A DNA stretch of 64,000 nt from Chitinophaga pinensis. GTDB taxonomy: Bacteria > Bacteroidota > Bacteroidia > Chitinophagales > Chitinophagaceae. Positions 9,108 through 18,272 of this stretch are shown here, in pieces. Location of the stretch: positions 1 to 64,000 of the forward strand of contig CAMCMP010000004.1 in the NCBI GenBank assembly GCA_945876095.1, written 5' to 3'. The notes under the pieces were generated by a model. The model did not search any database. It saw nothing but the letters and a program-made list of their open reading frames with translations, and was not told the origin of the DNA. A program made the translations under genes and the position numbers. Within the stretch, counting starts at the first letter, position 1. Every line of letters begins with the position of its first letter.

Positions 9108-10232
9108 ATGCGTTTAAAATTATTTTTCAGAAAAAGTATCAAAGGCTTTTCCGTATTCATTTTTTTGATTTCAGTATTTTCAGCTATGGGCCAGGATTTG
9201 AATCCTCTTTTTAAAAGTGGCGAGAATGGTTACAAATGTTTTAGAATCCCTGCAATAGTCACCACTAATAAGGGTACAGTACTAGCTTTTGCGGAAGCAC
9301 GGAAGAATAATTGTAGTGATGCCGGAGATATTGACCTAGTCATTAAACGTTCATTTGATGGAGGTAAAACTTGGTCGAAAATTAGTATAGTTTGGGATGA
9401 TGCTGAAAATACCTGCGGTAATCCTGCGCCTGTAGTTGATCGAAAAACTGGAAATATTATTTTGTTATCAACCTGGAACTTAGGTACTGACCGTGAAGAA
9501 CAAATCATCAATGGTACCAGTAAAGAAAGCCGAAGGGTATATGTACTTTCTTCCAGCGATGAAGGAAATAGCTGGTCAACTGCTAGAGATATTACTTCGG
9601 ATGTTAAAATGCCAGACTGGACTTGGTATGCAACGGGCCCAGGTAATGGGATTCAGATGCGCTCAAAAAAATATAAGAATAGACTGGTAATTCCTTGTGA
9701 TCATATCGTATCAAAAAAATATTATTCTCACAGTATTTATTCTGATGATGGTGGGCTCATTTGGAAACTGGGAGGGACTACACCAACCGATATGGTGAAT
9801 GAGTGTACGGTAGCCGAACTACCCAAAGGAAAGCTCTTACTGAACATGAGAAATTATAATTCTCTGCGGGTTCGGCAAACTTCCACAAGCATGGATGGCG
9901 GTGAAACCTGGTCAGATCTGCAACAAGACACTGCATTAATTGAACCTGTTTGCCAAGCAAGTATGTTGTGGTATGATCATAAAGGACGAAGGCCATTTCT
10001 CGCATTTTCCAATCCAGCTAGCCAAAAATCAAGAACAAATATGACGGTAAAGATATCTTTTAATCAAGGGAAATCATGGAAGGAGAAGCTTGTATTGTAT
10101 GAAGGCCCTGCCGCTTATTCTAACCTAGTTATTTTACCCAATGGTAACCTAGCTTGTTTTTATGAAGCAGGTATTAAAAGTGCTTATGAAGGGATTGTAT
10201 TTAAGGAGTTAATATTTGATGATTTCAAATAG
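9108..10232 (+). CDS. GH33 exo-alpha-sialidase
   Basis: The 374-residue protein has a signal peptide ending AMGQ and a complete sialidase signature: FRIP at 45-48 with Arg46, the acid/base aspartate in the DAGDID stretch (Asp71), Glu232 in NECTV, and Tyr337 in YSNLV. With Arg46, Arg248 and Arg309 it completes the carboxylate-binding arginine triad. Asp-box repeats include SFDGGKTW, SSDEGNSW, SDDGGLIW and SMDGGETW. It should remove terminal sialic acids from glycoconjugates outside the cytoplasm and feed the SusCD, NanM and NanA genes upstream. Of the four sialidase-like genes here, this is the only one with every catalytic motif intact. Confidence 0.92.
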   Translation: MRLKLFFRKSIKGFSVFIFLISVFSAMGQDLNPLFKSGENGYKCFRIPAIVTTNKGTVLAFAEARKNNCSDAGDIDLVIKRSFDGGKTWSKISIVWDDAENTCGNPAPVVDRKTGNIILLSTWNLGTDREEQIINGTSKESRRVYVLSSSDEGNSWSTARDITSDVKMPDWTWYATGPGNGIQMRSKKYKNRLVIPCDHIVSKKYYSHSIYSDDGGLIWKLGGTTPTDMVNECTVAELPKGKLLLNMRNYNSLRVRQTSTSMDGGETWSDLQQDTALIEPVCQASMLWYDHKGRRPFLAFSNPASQKSRTNMTVKISFNQGKSWKEKLVLYEGPAAYSNLVILPNGNLACFYEAGIKSAYEGIVFKELIFDDFK

Positions 10233-10291
10233 GGCATTCATTTTTATTCAACACATTTTCTTCAAACCAGGTTAAGATTGTATACAAGGTT

Positions 10292-11104
10292 ATGAATACT
10301 TTAAAAATAAATCAAGAAGGCAAAACACCCCTTTCTGCCGAGCAAGTCCTGAGTTTTCAACAAAAAGGAGCGATACATATACCCGGCGTTGCCTCTCGCG
10401 AGGAGGTGATTTTTTTTAGGCCGGCGATTAATGAGGCCGTTAAAAAAAATAATAGGGAAACACGAAAGATGGAGGAAAGGGATACTTACGGAAAAGCTTT
10501 TTTACAAGTGATGAATTTGTGGCAAGTAGATGAAACTGTTCGGAAATTTACCTTACATAATAAATTCGCAAATATTGCAGCACAACTATTGGGGGTAGAC
10601 CGGGTGCGTATTTATCATGACCAAGCATTGTATAAAGAAGCCGGTGGGGGAGCTACTCCTTGGCATCAGGATCAATATTACTGGCCCTTGGATACTCAAA
10701 AAACAGTTACCATGTGGATGCCGCTAATCGACATTGGTGTATCGATGGGGATGCTCACTTTTGCAGAGGGGTCTCATAAAGATGGGCTCGTAAAAACTCT
10801 GCCCATTTCAGATGAATCTCAAAGCTTATTGGAGGCCTATGTAGTAGAAAAAGACTACTCTATTTTTAGGCCAGATTTTATGGAGGCTGGGGATGCCACT
10901 TTTCATTATGGGTATACCTTGCACAAGGCGCCTGGAAATAGTTCTAGCCAATTAAGGGAAGTAATGACTATCATTTATTATGCAGATGGCTCAGTGATTA
11001 CCACACCCGAAAATGATGCCCAAGAAGCTGACCGGATAAGCTGGTTCAATGGAATGAACCCTGGTGAACTCGCTGCCTCTTACTTAAATCCTGTGGTGGG
11101 ATAA
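10292..11104 (+). CDS. PhyH-family Fe(II)/2-oxoglutarate dioxygenase, copy 1
   Basis: The 270-residue protein has the phytanoyl-CoA dioxygenase fold signature: the iron-binding His-x-Asp in TPWHQDQYYWPL, a distal histidine in GYTLHKAPGNS, and the arginine in LREVMTIIYY that would bind 2-oxoglutarate. There is no signal peptide, so it acts in the cytoplasm. It lies 59 bases after the sialidase and in the same direction. PhyH enzymes hydroxylate varied small molecules; oxidative removal of a methyl or other substituent from the sugar is plausible but unproven. Confidence 0.82.
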   Translation: MNTLKINQEGKTPLSAEQVLSFQQKGAIHIPGVASREEVIFFRPAINEAVKKNNRETRKMEERDTYGKAFLQVMNLWQVDETVRKFTLHNKFANIAAQLLGVDRVRIYHDQALYKEAGGGATPWHQDQYYWPLDTQKTVTMWMPLIDIGVSMGMLTFAEGSHKDGLVKTLPISDESQSLLEAYVVEKDYSIFRPDFMEAGDATFHYGYTLHKAPGNSSSQLREVMTIIYYADGSVITTPENDAQEADRISWFNGMNPGELAASYLNPVVG

Positions 11105-11203
11105 ATTTTAGCCATCACATATGAATCACTTTCGCTTACACATCGAAATATCTTCGGTCTATAAACTTCAAATTAGATTTTCATTAATATACAATAATTA
11201 AAT

Positions 11204-12457
11204 ATGAAAAATAAGCGAATAATATTAATTCTGGTGTTAAGTTTGACCATCTTAAGCTGCTTTTCACAGCAAGTTGGAAAATTCAAAACGCAAAGTCTTT
11301 TTGAGGCTGGTACCAATGGGTATTATACTTATCGTATCGCATCGATGGTAACCACAAAATATGGAACTATACTGGCTTTTGCAGCTGCCCGCAAAGGTAA
11401 AGGCGGCGACTGGGACCCGATTGATATCGTGATGCGCCGGAGTACCGATCTCGGAAGAACATGGGAACCGCTTCAGGTAATTGTTAAAGGTGGCGACAAA
11501 CCCAGTGACAATGCCATGCCTATAACTGATTACCAAAGCGGGGAAGTCCATTTTTTATATCAGAATGATTATTCGAAATGTTACTACAAAAAATCGACTG
11601 ATGATGGGGAAAACTGGAGTGATCCTGTAGACATTACCAGTACCATCGTCGAATTTAAAAAAGGATATCCTTGGGTTGTTCTGGCTCCGGGACCAGGTCA
11701 CGGCATACAGATGACCAACGGAAGGTTGGTTGTACCTATATGGCTTTCAAATGGAGGAGGAAAAGAGTTTGGTGCAGGATTTCGCGGTCATCGACCATCA
11801 TTGGTTGTGTCTGTTTATAGCGACGACCATGGTAAAACATGGAAAGCTGGTGAAATTGCAGTTCCAGATAATGATGTAACTGTTATTCCAAACGAAACAT
11901 CTGTCGTTCAGCTCGCCGATGGGCGGGTAATGTTCAATTCACGAAATGAATCCATCAACTATAGAAGACTGGTAACTTACAGTAAGGATGGCGCTACAAA
12001 TTGGTCGACTGCTGAGTTTCACGATGCCTTTTTCGAACCAATTTGTTTTGGAAGTATGTGCCGTTATTCTATCATGCCTGAACAGTCGAAAAACCGGATT
12101 CTTTTTTGCAATCCCGATAGCCGTCAGGATCCTTATGTAGCAGCCAAGCCTGCTACACCGCGCTCTGCGCCTAACAGACACCGCACAAACCTTACTATTC
12201 GAATGAGTTACGATGAGGGGATTACCTGGCCGGTGAAAAAAGTGATCGATCCGGAAATTGCGGGTTATTCTGATATTGCGGTAACTCCTGACGGGATGAT
12301 ACATGTATTTTACGAGGGAGGAACGATTGCAGGAACAGGAAACAATCACTTTAAAAATTCACAGATGTCTGTAGCGTCTTTTGATTTGGAATGGCTAACC
12401 GATGGAAAAGATAAGCTTTCTAAAAAGGACAAACCATTGAATACTTTAAGCAAATAA
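11204..12457 (+). CDS. Sialidase-family protein (BNR repeats), copy 2, with YRIA in place of FRIP
   Basis: The 417-residue exported protein (lipoprotein-like signal, LTILSCFSQ, Cys19) shows Asp-boxes STDLGRTW, STDDGENW and SDDHGKTW. It retains sialidase-type active-site candidates: the arginine in YRIA, the aspartate in DWDPID, a glutamate in PNETSV, an arginine in NSRNE, an arginine in HRTNLT, and the tyrosine in GYSDI. The usual FRIP proline is replaced by alanine. It may be a sialidase for a modified or related nonulosonic acid. From here to about 23.8 kb the DNA is visibly richer in G+C than the genes before it. Confidence 0.8.
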   Translation: MKNKRIILILVLSLTILSCFSQQVGKFKTQSLFEAGTNGYYTYRIASMVTTKYGTILAFAAARKGKGGDWDPIDIVMRRSTDLGRTWEPLQVIVKGGDKPSDNAMPITDYQSGEVHFLYQNDYSKCYYKKSTDDGENWSDPVDITSTIVEFKKGYPWVVLAPGPGHGIQMTNGRLVVPIWLSNGGGKEFGAGFRGHRPSLVVSVYSDDHGKTWKAGEIAVPDNDVTVIPNETSVVQLADGRVMFNSRNESINYRRLVTYSKDGATNWSTAEFHDAFFEPICFGSMCRYSIMPEQSKNRILFCNPDSRQDPYVAAKPATPRSAPNRHRTNLTIRMSYDEGITWPVKKVIDPEIAGYSDIAVTPDGMIHVFYEGGTIAGTGNNHFKNSQMSVASFDLEWLTDGKDKLSKKDKPLNTLSK

Positions 12458-12550
12458 AACTTTGGTAATGATTTTTTTAATGACGGTACTTCAGGCTAAA
12501 ATAAGCGCTGGAAAATTAATTACTAAAAATACACTTTCAAAGTCAGCAAT

Positions 12551-13783
12551 ATGAAATCGATAAAATCCTGTTATCCCTGGCTTGTTGTGGCTTTATTATG
12601 GATTGTGGCTTTACTGAATTATTTAGATCGTATCCTACTTACCTCCATGAGAGACCCCATAATCAAAGATTTTTCTATAACTGATACGCAATTCGGATTA
12701 CTGACCTCTGTGTTTCTCTGGTCATATGGAATATTAAGTCCATTTGGGGGATTTTTCGCCGATAAGTATGGTCGAAAAAAAATTATTGTGTTTAGTGCAT
12801 TCGTCTGGTCAGTTGCAACACTTTGGACAGGAATGGTTAGCTCTTTTGGTGAGTTGTTGGTTGCCCGCACGTTCATGGGGATTAGCGAAGCCAGTTACAT
12901 TCCCGCTGCATTGGCAATGATTACCGATTATCATCGCAACCGCACTCGTTCCCTTGCCACAGGAATACATATGAGTGGTTTATATGCAGGACTTGCATTA
13001 GGAGGAATTGGCGGATTTATTGCTGAATGGTGGGGCTGGCGATTCGGATTTCAGTTTTTTGGAGCGTTTGGTATTTTATATTCAATCGGTTTAATGCTTT
13101 TTCTGAAGGATTCAAAAATGGATCAGACAGTCGAATTATCTGAAACTGGCAATGAAGTAAAGGAGAAAATAAACTTTTTGGGTTCTTTCAAAGTTATTTT
13201 TGGAAAAAAATCATTTAATATCCTGTTGCTATTTTTCTGTATTTATGGAATGGTCACCTGGCTCATTTATGGCTGGTTACCTACTTTCTTGAAAGACCAT
13301 TTTCATTTAAATCTTGGTGAAGCCGGATTGTCAGCTACAGGGTATATTCAAATAGGAGCCTTTGCTGGTGTAATCTTAGGCGGTATTCTGGCCGATCGAT
13401 GGTCAGCAATTAATATGCGTGGGCGAATATATGTAGTGGTGATCGGTTTTACGTTAGGTGCTCCATTTCTGTTTTTAATGGCTTCGACTCAAATTTTTAT
13501 AATTGCCATTTTCGCAATGCTCGTTTTTGGTGTTGCAAAAGGGGTTAACGATGCGAACCTGATGCCCATCTTATGCCAGATTGTGGATGGTAGATATCTC
13601 GCAACCTCTTACGGCTTTCTTAACTTCCTGAGCACTATTGTTGGAGGCATGATGGTTTATTTTGCCGGTGCACTTCAAGATGCAAATATCGAACTTTCAA
13701 TTGCTTACCAGGTCATTGCTATTGTTTTGATGCTTGCAAGCTGGTCGTTGTTACTACTAAAACTTAAAAAGAAAGTTGATTAA
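12551..13783 (+). CDS. Major facilitator superfamily transporter, anion:cation symporter type
   Basis: The 410-residue protein has about twelve membrane segments. The MFS signature between helices 2 and 3 is present as GGFFADKYGRKK and its repeat in the second half as GGILADRWS. The N-terminal LLNYLDRILL resembles hexuronate, glucarate and sialate symporters. It lies between a sialidase and the sugar-acid dehydrogenase, so it probably carries the periplasmic acidic sugar across the inner membrane, after uptake by SusCD. It may take the place of NanT, which I do not see here. Confidence 0.85.
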   Translation: MKSIKSCYPWLVVALLWIVALLNYLDRILLTSMRDPIIKDFSITDTQFGLLTSVFLWSYGILSPFGGFFADKYGRKKIIVFSAFVWSVATLWTGMVSSFGELLVARTFMGISEASYIPAALAMITDYHRNRTRSLATGIHMSGLYAGLALGGIGGFIAEWWGWRFGFQFFGAFGILYSIGLMLFLKDSKMDQTVELSETGNEVKEKINFLGSFKVIFGKKSFNILLLFFCIYGMVTWLIYGWLPTFLKDHFHLNLGEAGLSATGYIQIGAFAGVILGGILADRWSAINMRGRIYVVVIGFTLGAPFLFLMASTQIFIIAIFAMLVFGVAKGVNDANLMPILCQIVDGRYLATSYGFLNFLSTIVGGMMVYFAGALQDANIELSIAYQVIAIVLMLASWSLLLLKLKKKVD

Positions 13784-13950
13784 TATTTAAATGGATTAAT
13801 CCCAAAAAAATGAGATGATTTATTCAAATTGTAAATGAGGAATATAGAAAATGAAAATTTAGCAATCAACATTAAATTAAATAAAATTATAAAAGTTTTT
13901 TTAATAGAAATTGAAAGAAAGTAAAAAAACAAAATATTAAATTGATAAAA

Positions 13951-14868
13951 ATGAAAATCTTTTGTGCCATCAAATTGATTAGCAATGAAAAGGAATTTCT
14001 ACTTAAAAATATTGGAAATTACGAGGTTATTTTTCAGGATGAATTAACAAATAATCCCCAGAAATATTTCTCCGACTGCGATGTTTGCTTTGGAAATATA
14101 CCACGTACATGGGTTGAAGAGTCAACCAAGCTAAAGTGGATTCAGCTCGAATCTGTAGGGTACGATCCTTATATGTCCCTGACAAACCAAAAGGTGAAAA
14201 TTTCTAATCTCAAAGGGTTCTTTTCCATTCCAGTTGCAGAATCTGCCGTTTCAGGAATCCTTTCTCTGATGCGAGGAATGAATGAGCTTTCTCTGCTAAA
14301 GGACAAAAAAGAATGGGTAGGCGCAGCATTGCGTCCTTCTTTACGTATGCTCGAAGGAAGCAATGTGCTTATTCTTGGTGCCGGGGCCATCGGTTACCAA
14401 ATGGAAAAACTCCTTTGCGCATTTAACTGTGTAGTCTCATTCTATGATAAATTTAATCCGGAAGCCCAATATTCAAGGCCTGAAGAGCTGACCAAAGCGA
14501 TCCCTGAAGCGGATGTGATTATTGGTTGTTTACCTGAATCTCCTGAAACAATTCATTTGATAAATGGGGAAAGATTGAGCTTGATGAAACCAACTACTAT
14601 TTTAGTTAATGCCGGCCGGGGTTCACTCATCGACGACCTTGCCTTGGCTCAAAAGCTGATAGATGGCTCTATCGCCGGAGCAGTGCTCGATGTAACGCCA
14701 AAAGAACCTCTTCCGGAAGATCACCCGTTATGGAATTGCCCCAATACCATACTAAGCCAGCATACCGGAGGTGGGTACGAAGAAGAAGTATTGGATAAAG
14801 TCAAGGTTTTCCTGAAAAATCTTCAACCATACATCAATAACGAACCGCTTAATAATCTGATTCCATGA
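13951..14868 (+). CDS. D-isomer-specific 2-hydroxyacid dehydrogenase, copy 1
   Basis: The 305-residue protein has the NAD-binding Gly motif GAGAIG in LILGAGAIGY and the family catalytic set: Arg223 in NAGRGS, Glu252 in PKEPLP and His271 in SQHTGGG. I start at the ATG at 13951; a TTG nine bases upstream adds three residues. Its stop overlaps the next start (ATGA), so it is translationally coupled to the dehydratase downstream. It would interconvert a 2-hydroxy acid and a 2-keto acid, or oxidise a sugar acid, in the cytoplasm. A second, broken relative lies at 19587-20552. Confidence 0.85.
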   Translation: MKIFCAIKLISNEKEFLLKNIGNYEVIFQDELTNNPQKYFSDCDVCFGNIPRTWVEESTKLKWIQLESVGYDPYMSLTNQKVKISNLKGFFSIPVAESAVSGILSLMRGMNELSLLKDKKEWVGAALRPSLRMLEGSNVLILGAGAIGYQMEKLLCAFNCVVSFYDKFNPEAQYSRPEELTKAIPEADVIIGCLPESPETIHLINGERLSLMKPTTILVNAGRGSLIDDLALAQKLIDGSIAGAVLDVTPKEPLPEDHPLWNCPNTILSQHTGGGYEEEVLDKVKVFLKNLQPYINNEPLNNLIP

Positions 14869-16058
14869 AGATAAAAAATATCAGACCGGTTCTTTTAAGT
14901 GCACCGTATGCCAAACCTGTTGAAAACCTTGAAGTTGAGTTGCATTTAAAATCAGGCTACCGGACAACCGGACTGATTGAGATAACCTTGGAGGATGGCA
15001 CTACAGGGCTCGGTGAAGCCTACCTCGCTGTATTTGCCCCAAAAGTGTTTACTGAAATCGTGAACCTTATTACGCCTTATGTGATAGGATTGGACGTATT
15101 GGATATACCATCGGTCATGCAACGGGTATCGCTTGTTACAGGCTACTGGAGTTTTCAGGGAGCGGCCCAGCATGTGGTCAGTGCTTTCGATATTGCATTG
15201 CATGACTGCAAAGGCAAATTACTCAATCTTCCAGTCTATAAATTATACAATCCTGAAGCAGAAAATACGATAGAACTTTATGGCAGTGGTGGCGATTCGT
15301 CAATGCCGGTTTACCTCGATCAGGAATTTGAATACCTGAAATCATTGGGTGTTAAGTATTTTAAGATTCGTGCGCGAAAAAACCAACCCAATAAAGCACG
15401 CTATGCTTTGAAGAAAGGAGCTGAATACGGAATTCAAATAGCTGTTGATATGACCCAAAACCTGGCTAATCCCGGTAATTCGGTTGACGATGTACTCTTG
15501 TTTCATCAACAGATTATGGAAGGAAGCAATTCGAAAATTTTCTTTCTAGAAGAAGTACTAGGCATTTATGATGGTTACCACTATCCTGAATTGAAAGAAA
15601 AGTCGCCTATAAAAATAGCAGGCGGCGAAATTGTGACCACTTCGCAGGAGCTGAATTACAGAATTGGCCAATCATGGTACGATATTGCCCAACCCGATGC
15701 AACCGTAATTGGAGGAATCACTGCTGTTTTGGAGGTATTCGAAAAAGCGAAAGCCTGCAATACAGACGTTTTTGTTCACTGCTGGGGTGGGCCAGTATGC
15801 ATGGCAGCTAATTACCATGCAGCATTGGCGTCAGGTGGTAAAGTTGCTGAATGGCCTATGCCGGCATATCCACTTCGTAACGAGATGATGACCGAAGCCT
15901 ATCAAATTAAAAATGGCATATTAACTGTATCAGAACAACCAGGTTTGGGTGTTCAACTCACTCCAGATCTAGAAGAAAAATACCGGTTTCGGGGAGAAGC
16001 TGTTTATTCTTGTCTGGCTGACTTGTCGAAGATGACAGGCGATGATGTTTGGGTTTAA
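14865..16058 (+). CDS. Mandelate racemase/enolase-superfamily sugar-acid dehydratase, copy 1
   Basis: The 397-residue protein has the superfamily metal ligands Asp195 (AVDMTQ), Glu229 (FLEEV) and Glu255 (GGEIV). It has Lys167-Ile-Arg169 on the second strand, and the Asp278/His305 dyad (QPDAT, VHCWGG) used for proton transfer. Most such enzymes dehydrate sugar acids to 2-keto-3-deoxy acids, which suits the DapA-family aldolases nearby. It overlaps the dehydrogenase upstream by four bases. The substrate is unknown; the pattern Lys-x-Arg with a His-Asp dyad is compatible with acid-sugar dehydratases but not diagnostic. Confidence 0.83.
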   Translation: MKIKNIRPVLLSAPYAKPVENLEVELHLKSGYRTTGLIEITLEDGTTGLGEAYLAVFAPKVFTEIVNLITPYVIGLDVLDIPSVMQRVSLVTGYWSFQGAAQHVVSAFDIALHDCKGKLLNLPVYKLYNPEAENTIELYGSGGDSSMPVYLDQEFEYLKSLGVKYFKIRARKNQPNKARYALKKGAEYGIQIAVDMTQNLANPGNSVDDVLLFHQQIMEGSNSKIFFLEEVLGIYDGYHYPELKEKSPIKIAGGEIVTTSQELNYRIGQSWYDIAQPDATVIGGITAVLEVFEKAKACNTDVFVHCWGGPVCMAANYHAALASGGKVAEWPMPAYPLRNEMMTEAYQIKNGILTVSEQPGLGVQLTPDLEEKYRFRGEAVYSCLADLSKMTGDDVWV

Positions 16059-16190
16059 AAAACTCTGTAAATCTCAATTTTTTGCAGAAGAATGTAAACT
16101 GCATAATTTGTTTGAATCCAGATCATTGTTTTTTTGAATATTAGATTAATTGTAGGTTTTAATGTTGTTGTTTAAGTTAAAATATTTACT

Positions 16191-16967
16191 ATGGAAATCA
16201 GTAACTCGTTTATTTATCAATCGCTTTCCAAAGAACAGTTGGAATTTTATGAAGAATATGGCTATCTCAACTTGGGCAAGACCCTTACCGATGAAGGTGT
16301 CATACAAATGAGGGATCAGGCAATGTCTGCTTGGAATAAAGAGAAAGAAGAATTTCGCGAAGATAATACTTGGTTGCAAAATTCACTTCTGGTTAATATC
16401 CATCATAAAGCTCCGTTTATAAAGGATTTCTATTTCAAAGGGCCATTACTTCCGATTGCCAATCAAATTATCGGTCCAAATATCAAAGGAGTTACTTCTC
16501 AGCTAACGTTTAAGATGCGGGGTAATGTCAAACCATTTGGGTGGCACCAAGACAACGGATATGGCGAATTGGATCCGTACAATGCTCTTACAACTCTCAC
16601 TGCATTAGAAGATGTGGATGAGGACAACGGTTGTTTACGTTTAATCCCCAAAAGTCACAAACTGGGACAAATTACACTCAAAAAAGAAAGGGACAGAAAC
16701 AAATCGGAATCAATTGAATTGGAAGTGGATGAATCAACAGCCATACCTATGCCAATGAAACCGGGAGAAACACTTATTTTGAATTGTTGGACATTGCATT
16801 ATTCAAGTGGAAATGAATCAAAAACCCGCGACCGACGAATTCTCTTCCTTCGTTATGCCGACGCTGATGCGGTTGAAGTGTACAACAACCGAAAACCTCG
16901 CATAGGGCGATTACTTTCGGGCATTACCATGTTTGATGAAGTTAGCAATTACGAGTCTGACTTGTAA
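16191..16967 (+). CDS. PhyH-family Fe(II)/2-oxoglutarate dioxygenase, copy 2
   Basis: The 258-residue cytoplasmic protein carries the iron ligands in GWHQDNGYG, the DVDEDNGCLRLIPKSHK segment typical of the family, a distal histidine in TLHYSSGNES and a 2-oxoglutarate arginine in RRILFLRY. It is clearly a separate paralogue from the copies at 10292 and 23868, not a recent duplicate. Its last codons and the next 20 bases begin a segment that recurs at 21695 (see the repeat entry). Function beyond oxidation of a small molecule is inferred. Confidence 0.82.
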   Translation: MEISNSFIYQSLSKEQLEFYEEYGYLNLGKTLTDEGVIQMRDQAMSAWNKEKEEFREDNTWLQNSLLVNIHHKAPFIKDFYFKGPLLPIANQIIGPNIKGVTSQLTFKMRGNVKPFGWHQDNGYGELDPYNALTTLTALEDVDEDNGCLRLIPKSHKLGQITLKKERDRNKSESIELEVDESTAIPMPMKPGETLILNCWTLHYSSGNESKTRDRRILFLRYADADAVEVYNNRKPRIGRLLSGITMFDEVSNYESDL

Positions 16968-17118
16968 ATATTTAAATAATAAAAGAAATGAGAAAACTCA
17001 TTTTTATATATGTACGGATTCTTTCACTGACCACTTGTTTATGTGTACAAACGGAAGTTAACAAACAACACCAAGCTGACGATTCTTATTCAATAGATGA
17101 CTAAACAACAACTATTTT
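16960..17118 (+). repeat. Upstream copy of the duplicated PhyH-end / fusion-gene-start segment
   Basis: Bases 16960-16996 are identical to 21695-21731 (37 bases). Similarity then continues with scattered changes to about 17118, matching to about 21858. The segment covers the stop codon region of PhyH copy 2, the spacer, and the signal peptide of the sialidase-SGNH gene. The two copies bracket the 17123-21679 set of genes. Confidence 0.8.
16988..17104 (+). pseudogene. Truncated 5' end of the sialidase-SGNH fusion gene
   Basis: The ATG at 16988 opens a 38-codon frame whose first 30 residues match the signal peptide and early mature region of the fusion protein at 21723. Both contain LSLTTCLC, a Gln-Thr pair after the signal, then VNKQ and QAD. 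The frame ends in a TAA where the other copy continues. It is a leftover promoter-proximal fragment rather than a designed small protein, though it would still be translated if its start is used. The aldolase gene begins 19 bases after the stop. Confidence 0.75.
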
Positions 17119-17122
17119 AAAA

Positions 17123-18064
17123 ATGCACCCATTAAAAAGCAATCAAATCAGAGGCAACTGGGCAACTTTGCTTTTGCCAATTAATCAGGATGAGTCGATT
17201 GATTTTTCCCGTTTGAGTGAAGAATTGGATATGCTGGTTTCGGTAAAGCCTGATGGGATATATAGCAACGGTACTGCTGGCGAATTTTATAACATTACCG
17301 AAGCAGAGTTTGATCAGGTTAATGAAATGCTGGCTACCAAATGCGAGCAGGGCGAAGTTCCTTTTCAGATTGGGGTAAGTCACATGAGTCCCATTATTTC
17401 GCTGGAAAGGCTCAAACGCAGTATCCAATATAAACCTTCAGCAGTGCAGGTTGTGCTTCCCGATTGGTTTAAACCTACCGATGAGGAAGCTATCGCATTC
17501 CTGAATAAAATGGCTGAGACCGCTGGTGATATTGGACTGGTACTGTACAATCCACCCCATGCCAAACGAAATCTAAGTCCCGCAGAAATATTAAAACTTC
17601 AGCAGGCTGTTCCGGCTATTGTTGGCATAAAAGTTCCTTCAGGTGACGAAAGATGGTTTGAAGAAATGAAACCTGTTGCCGAAAATATTTCAGTTTTTAT
17701 TCCCGGACATTTACAAGCAACTGCTTATCAAAAAGGAGTTGGTCATGGCGCCTATTCCAACGTCGCCTGCCTGAATCCGAAAGCCTCGCAAATTTGGTCC
17801 GATAGTATGAAAACTAATTTGGATGCAGCCCTCGAATTGGAAAGCCGGATTCTACAATTTTTTGCTGCCTACATCACATCATTCATCACCGAACAAAAAT
17901 ACGCGAATCAGGCAGTAGATAAACTATTAGCCGCTATTGGCGGATGGGTGCCAGTTGGAACACGGCTTCGCTGGCCGTATCGTTGGGTGCCTGAGTCGGA
18001 AGCAGAACGATTAAGGCCAATAGCAAAGAAATATCTGCCAGAGTTTTTTATAGAAATTCAATAA
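17123..18064 (+). CDS. DapA-family (dihydrodipicolinate synthase-like) aldolase
   Basis: The 313-residue protein has the family's Schiff-base lysine at Lys170 (GIKVPSG) and catalytic tyrosine at Tyr142 (VLYNPPH), plus a glycine-rich pyruvate loop read as SNGTAGE. It is distant from the NanA-like protein at 6891 and has the long C-terminal WVPVGTRLRWPYRW segment seen in sugar-acid aldolase-like members. It probably cleaves a 2-keto-3-deoxy sugar acid to pyruvate and an aldehyde, which is the product expected from the enolase-type dehydratases beside it. The exact substrate is not readable. Confidence 0.82.
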   Translation: MHPLKSNQIRGNWATLLLPINQDESIDFSRLSEELDMLVSVKPDGIYSNGTAGEFYNITEAEFDQVNEMLATKCEQGEVPFQIGVSHMSPIISLERLKRSIQYKPSAVQVVLPDWFKPTDEEAIAFLNKMAETAGDIGLVLYNPPHAKRNLSPAEILKLQQAVPAIVGIKVPSGDERWFEEMKPVAENISVFIPGHLQATAYQKGVGHGAYSNVACLNPKASQIWSDSMKTNLDAALELESRILQFFAAYITSFITEQKYANQAVDKLLAAIGGWVPVGTRLRWPYRWVPESEAERLRPIAKKYLPEFFIEIQ

Positions 18065-18272
18065 CCGGATTGTTTCCGGAAAAAATTCAAATAGTATAAA
18101 TCAAACGGCAGTGGGAAAATATAAGTTAGCTGCCAAGTATTTGTTTGTATCGGTTTTAGCGAATTTGTTTGCAGCCAAACAATAAAAGTCAAATTTATTT
18201 AACTGATTCCAAGTTAATCGGATCAAAATTATTTAAGCATTGTAACTTAATTAACCATAAAATAAAAATGAA

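Noticed and set aside
11939..12349. A 136-codon open frame on the minus strand
   Set aside because: It lies wholly antisense to the second sialidase gene, has no start context or family, and its composition mirrors the sense gene.
16988..17104. A functional small exported protein
   Set aside because: Its sequence is the diverged 5' copy of the fusion gene and stops just after the signal peptide region.
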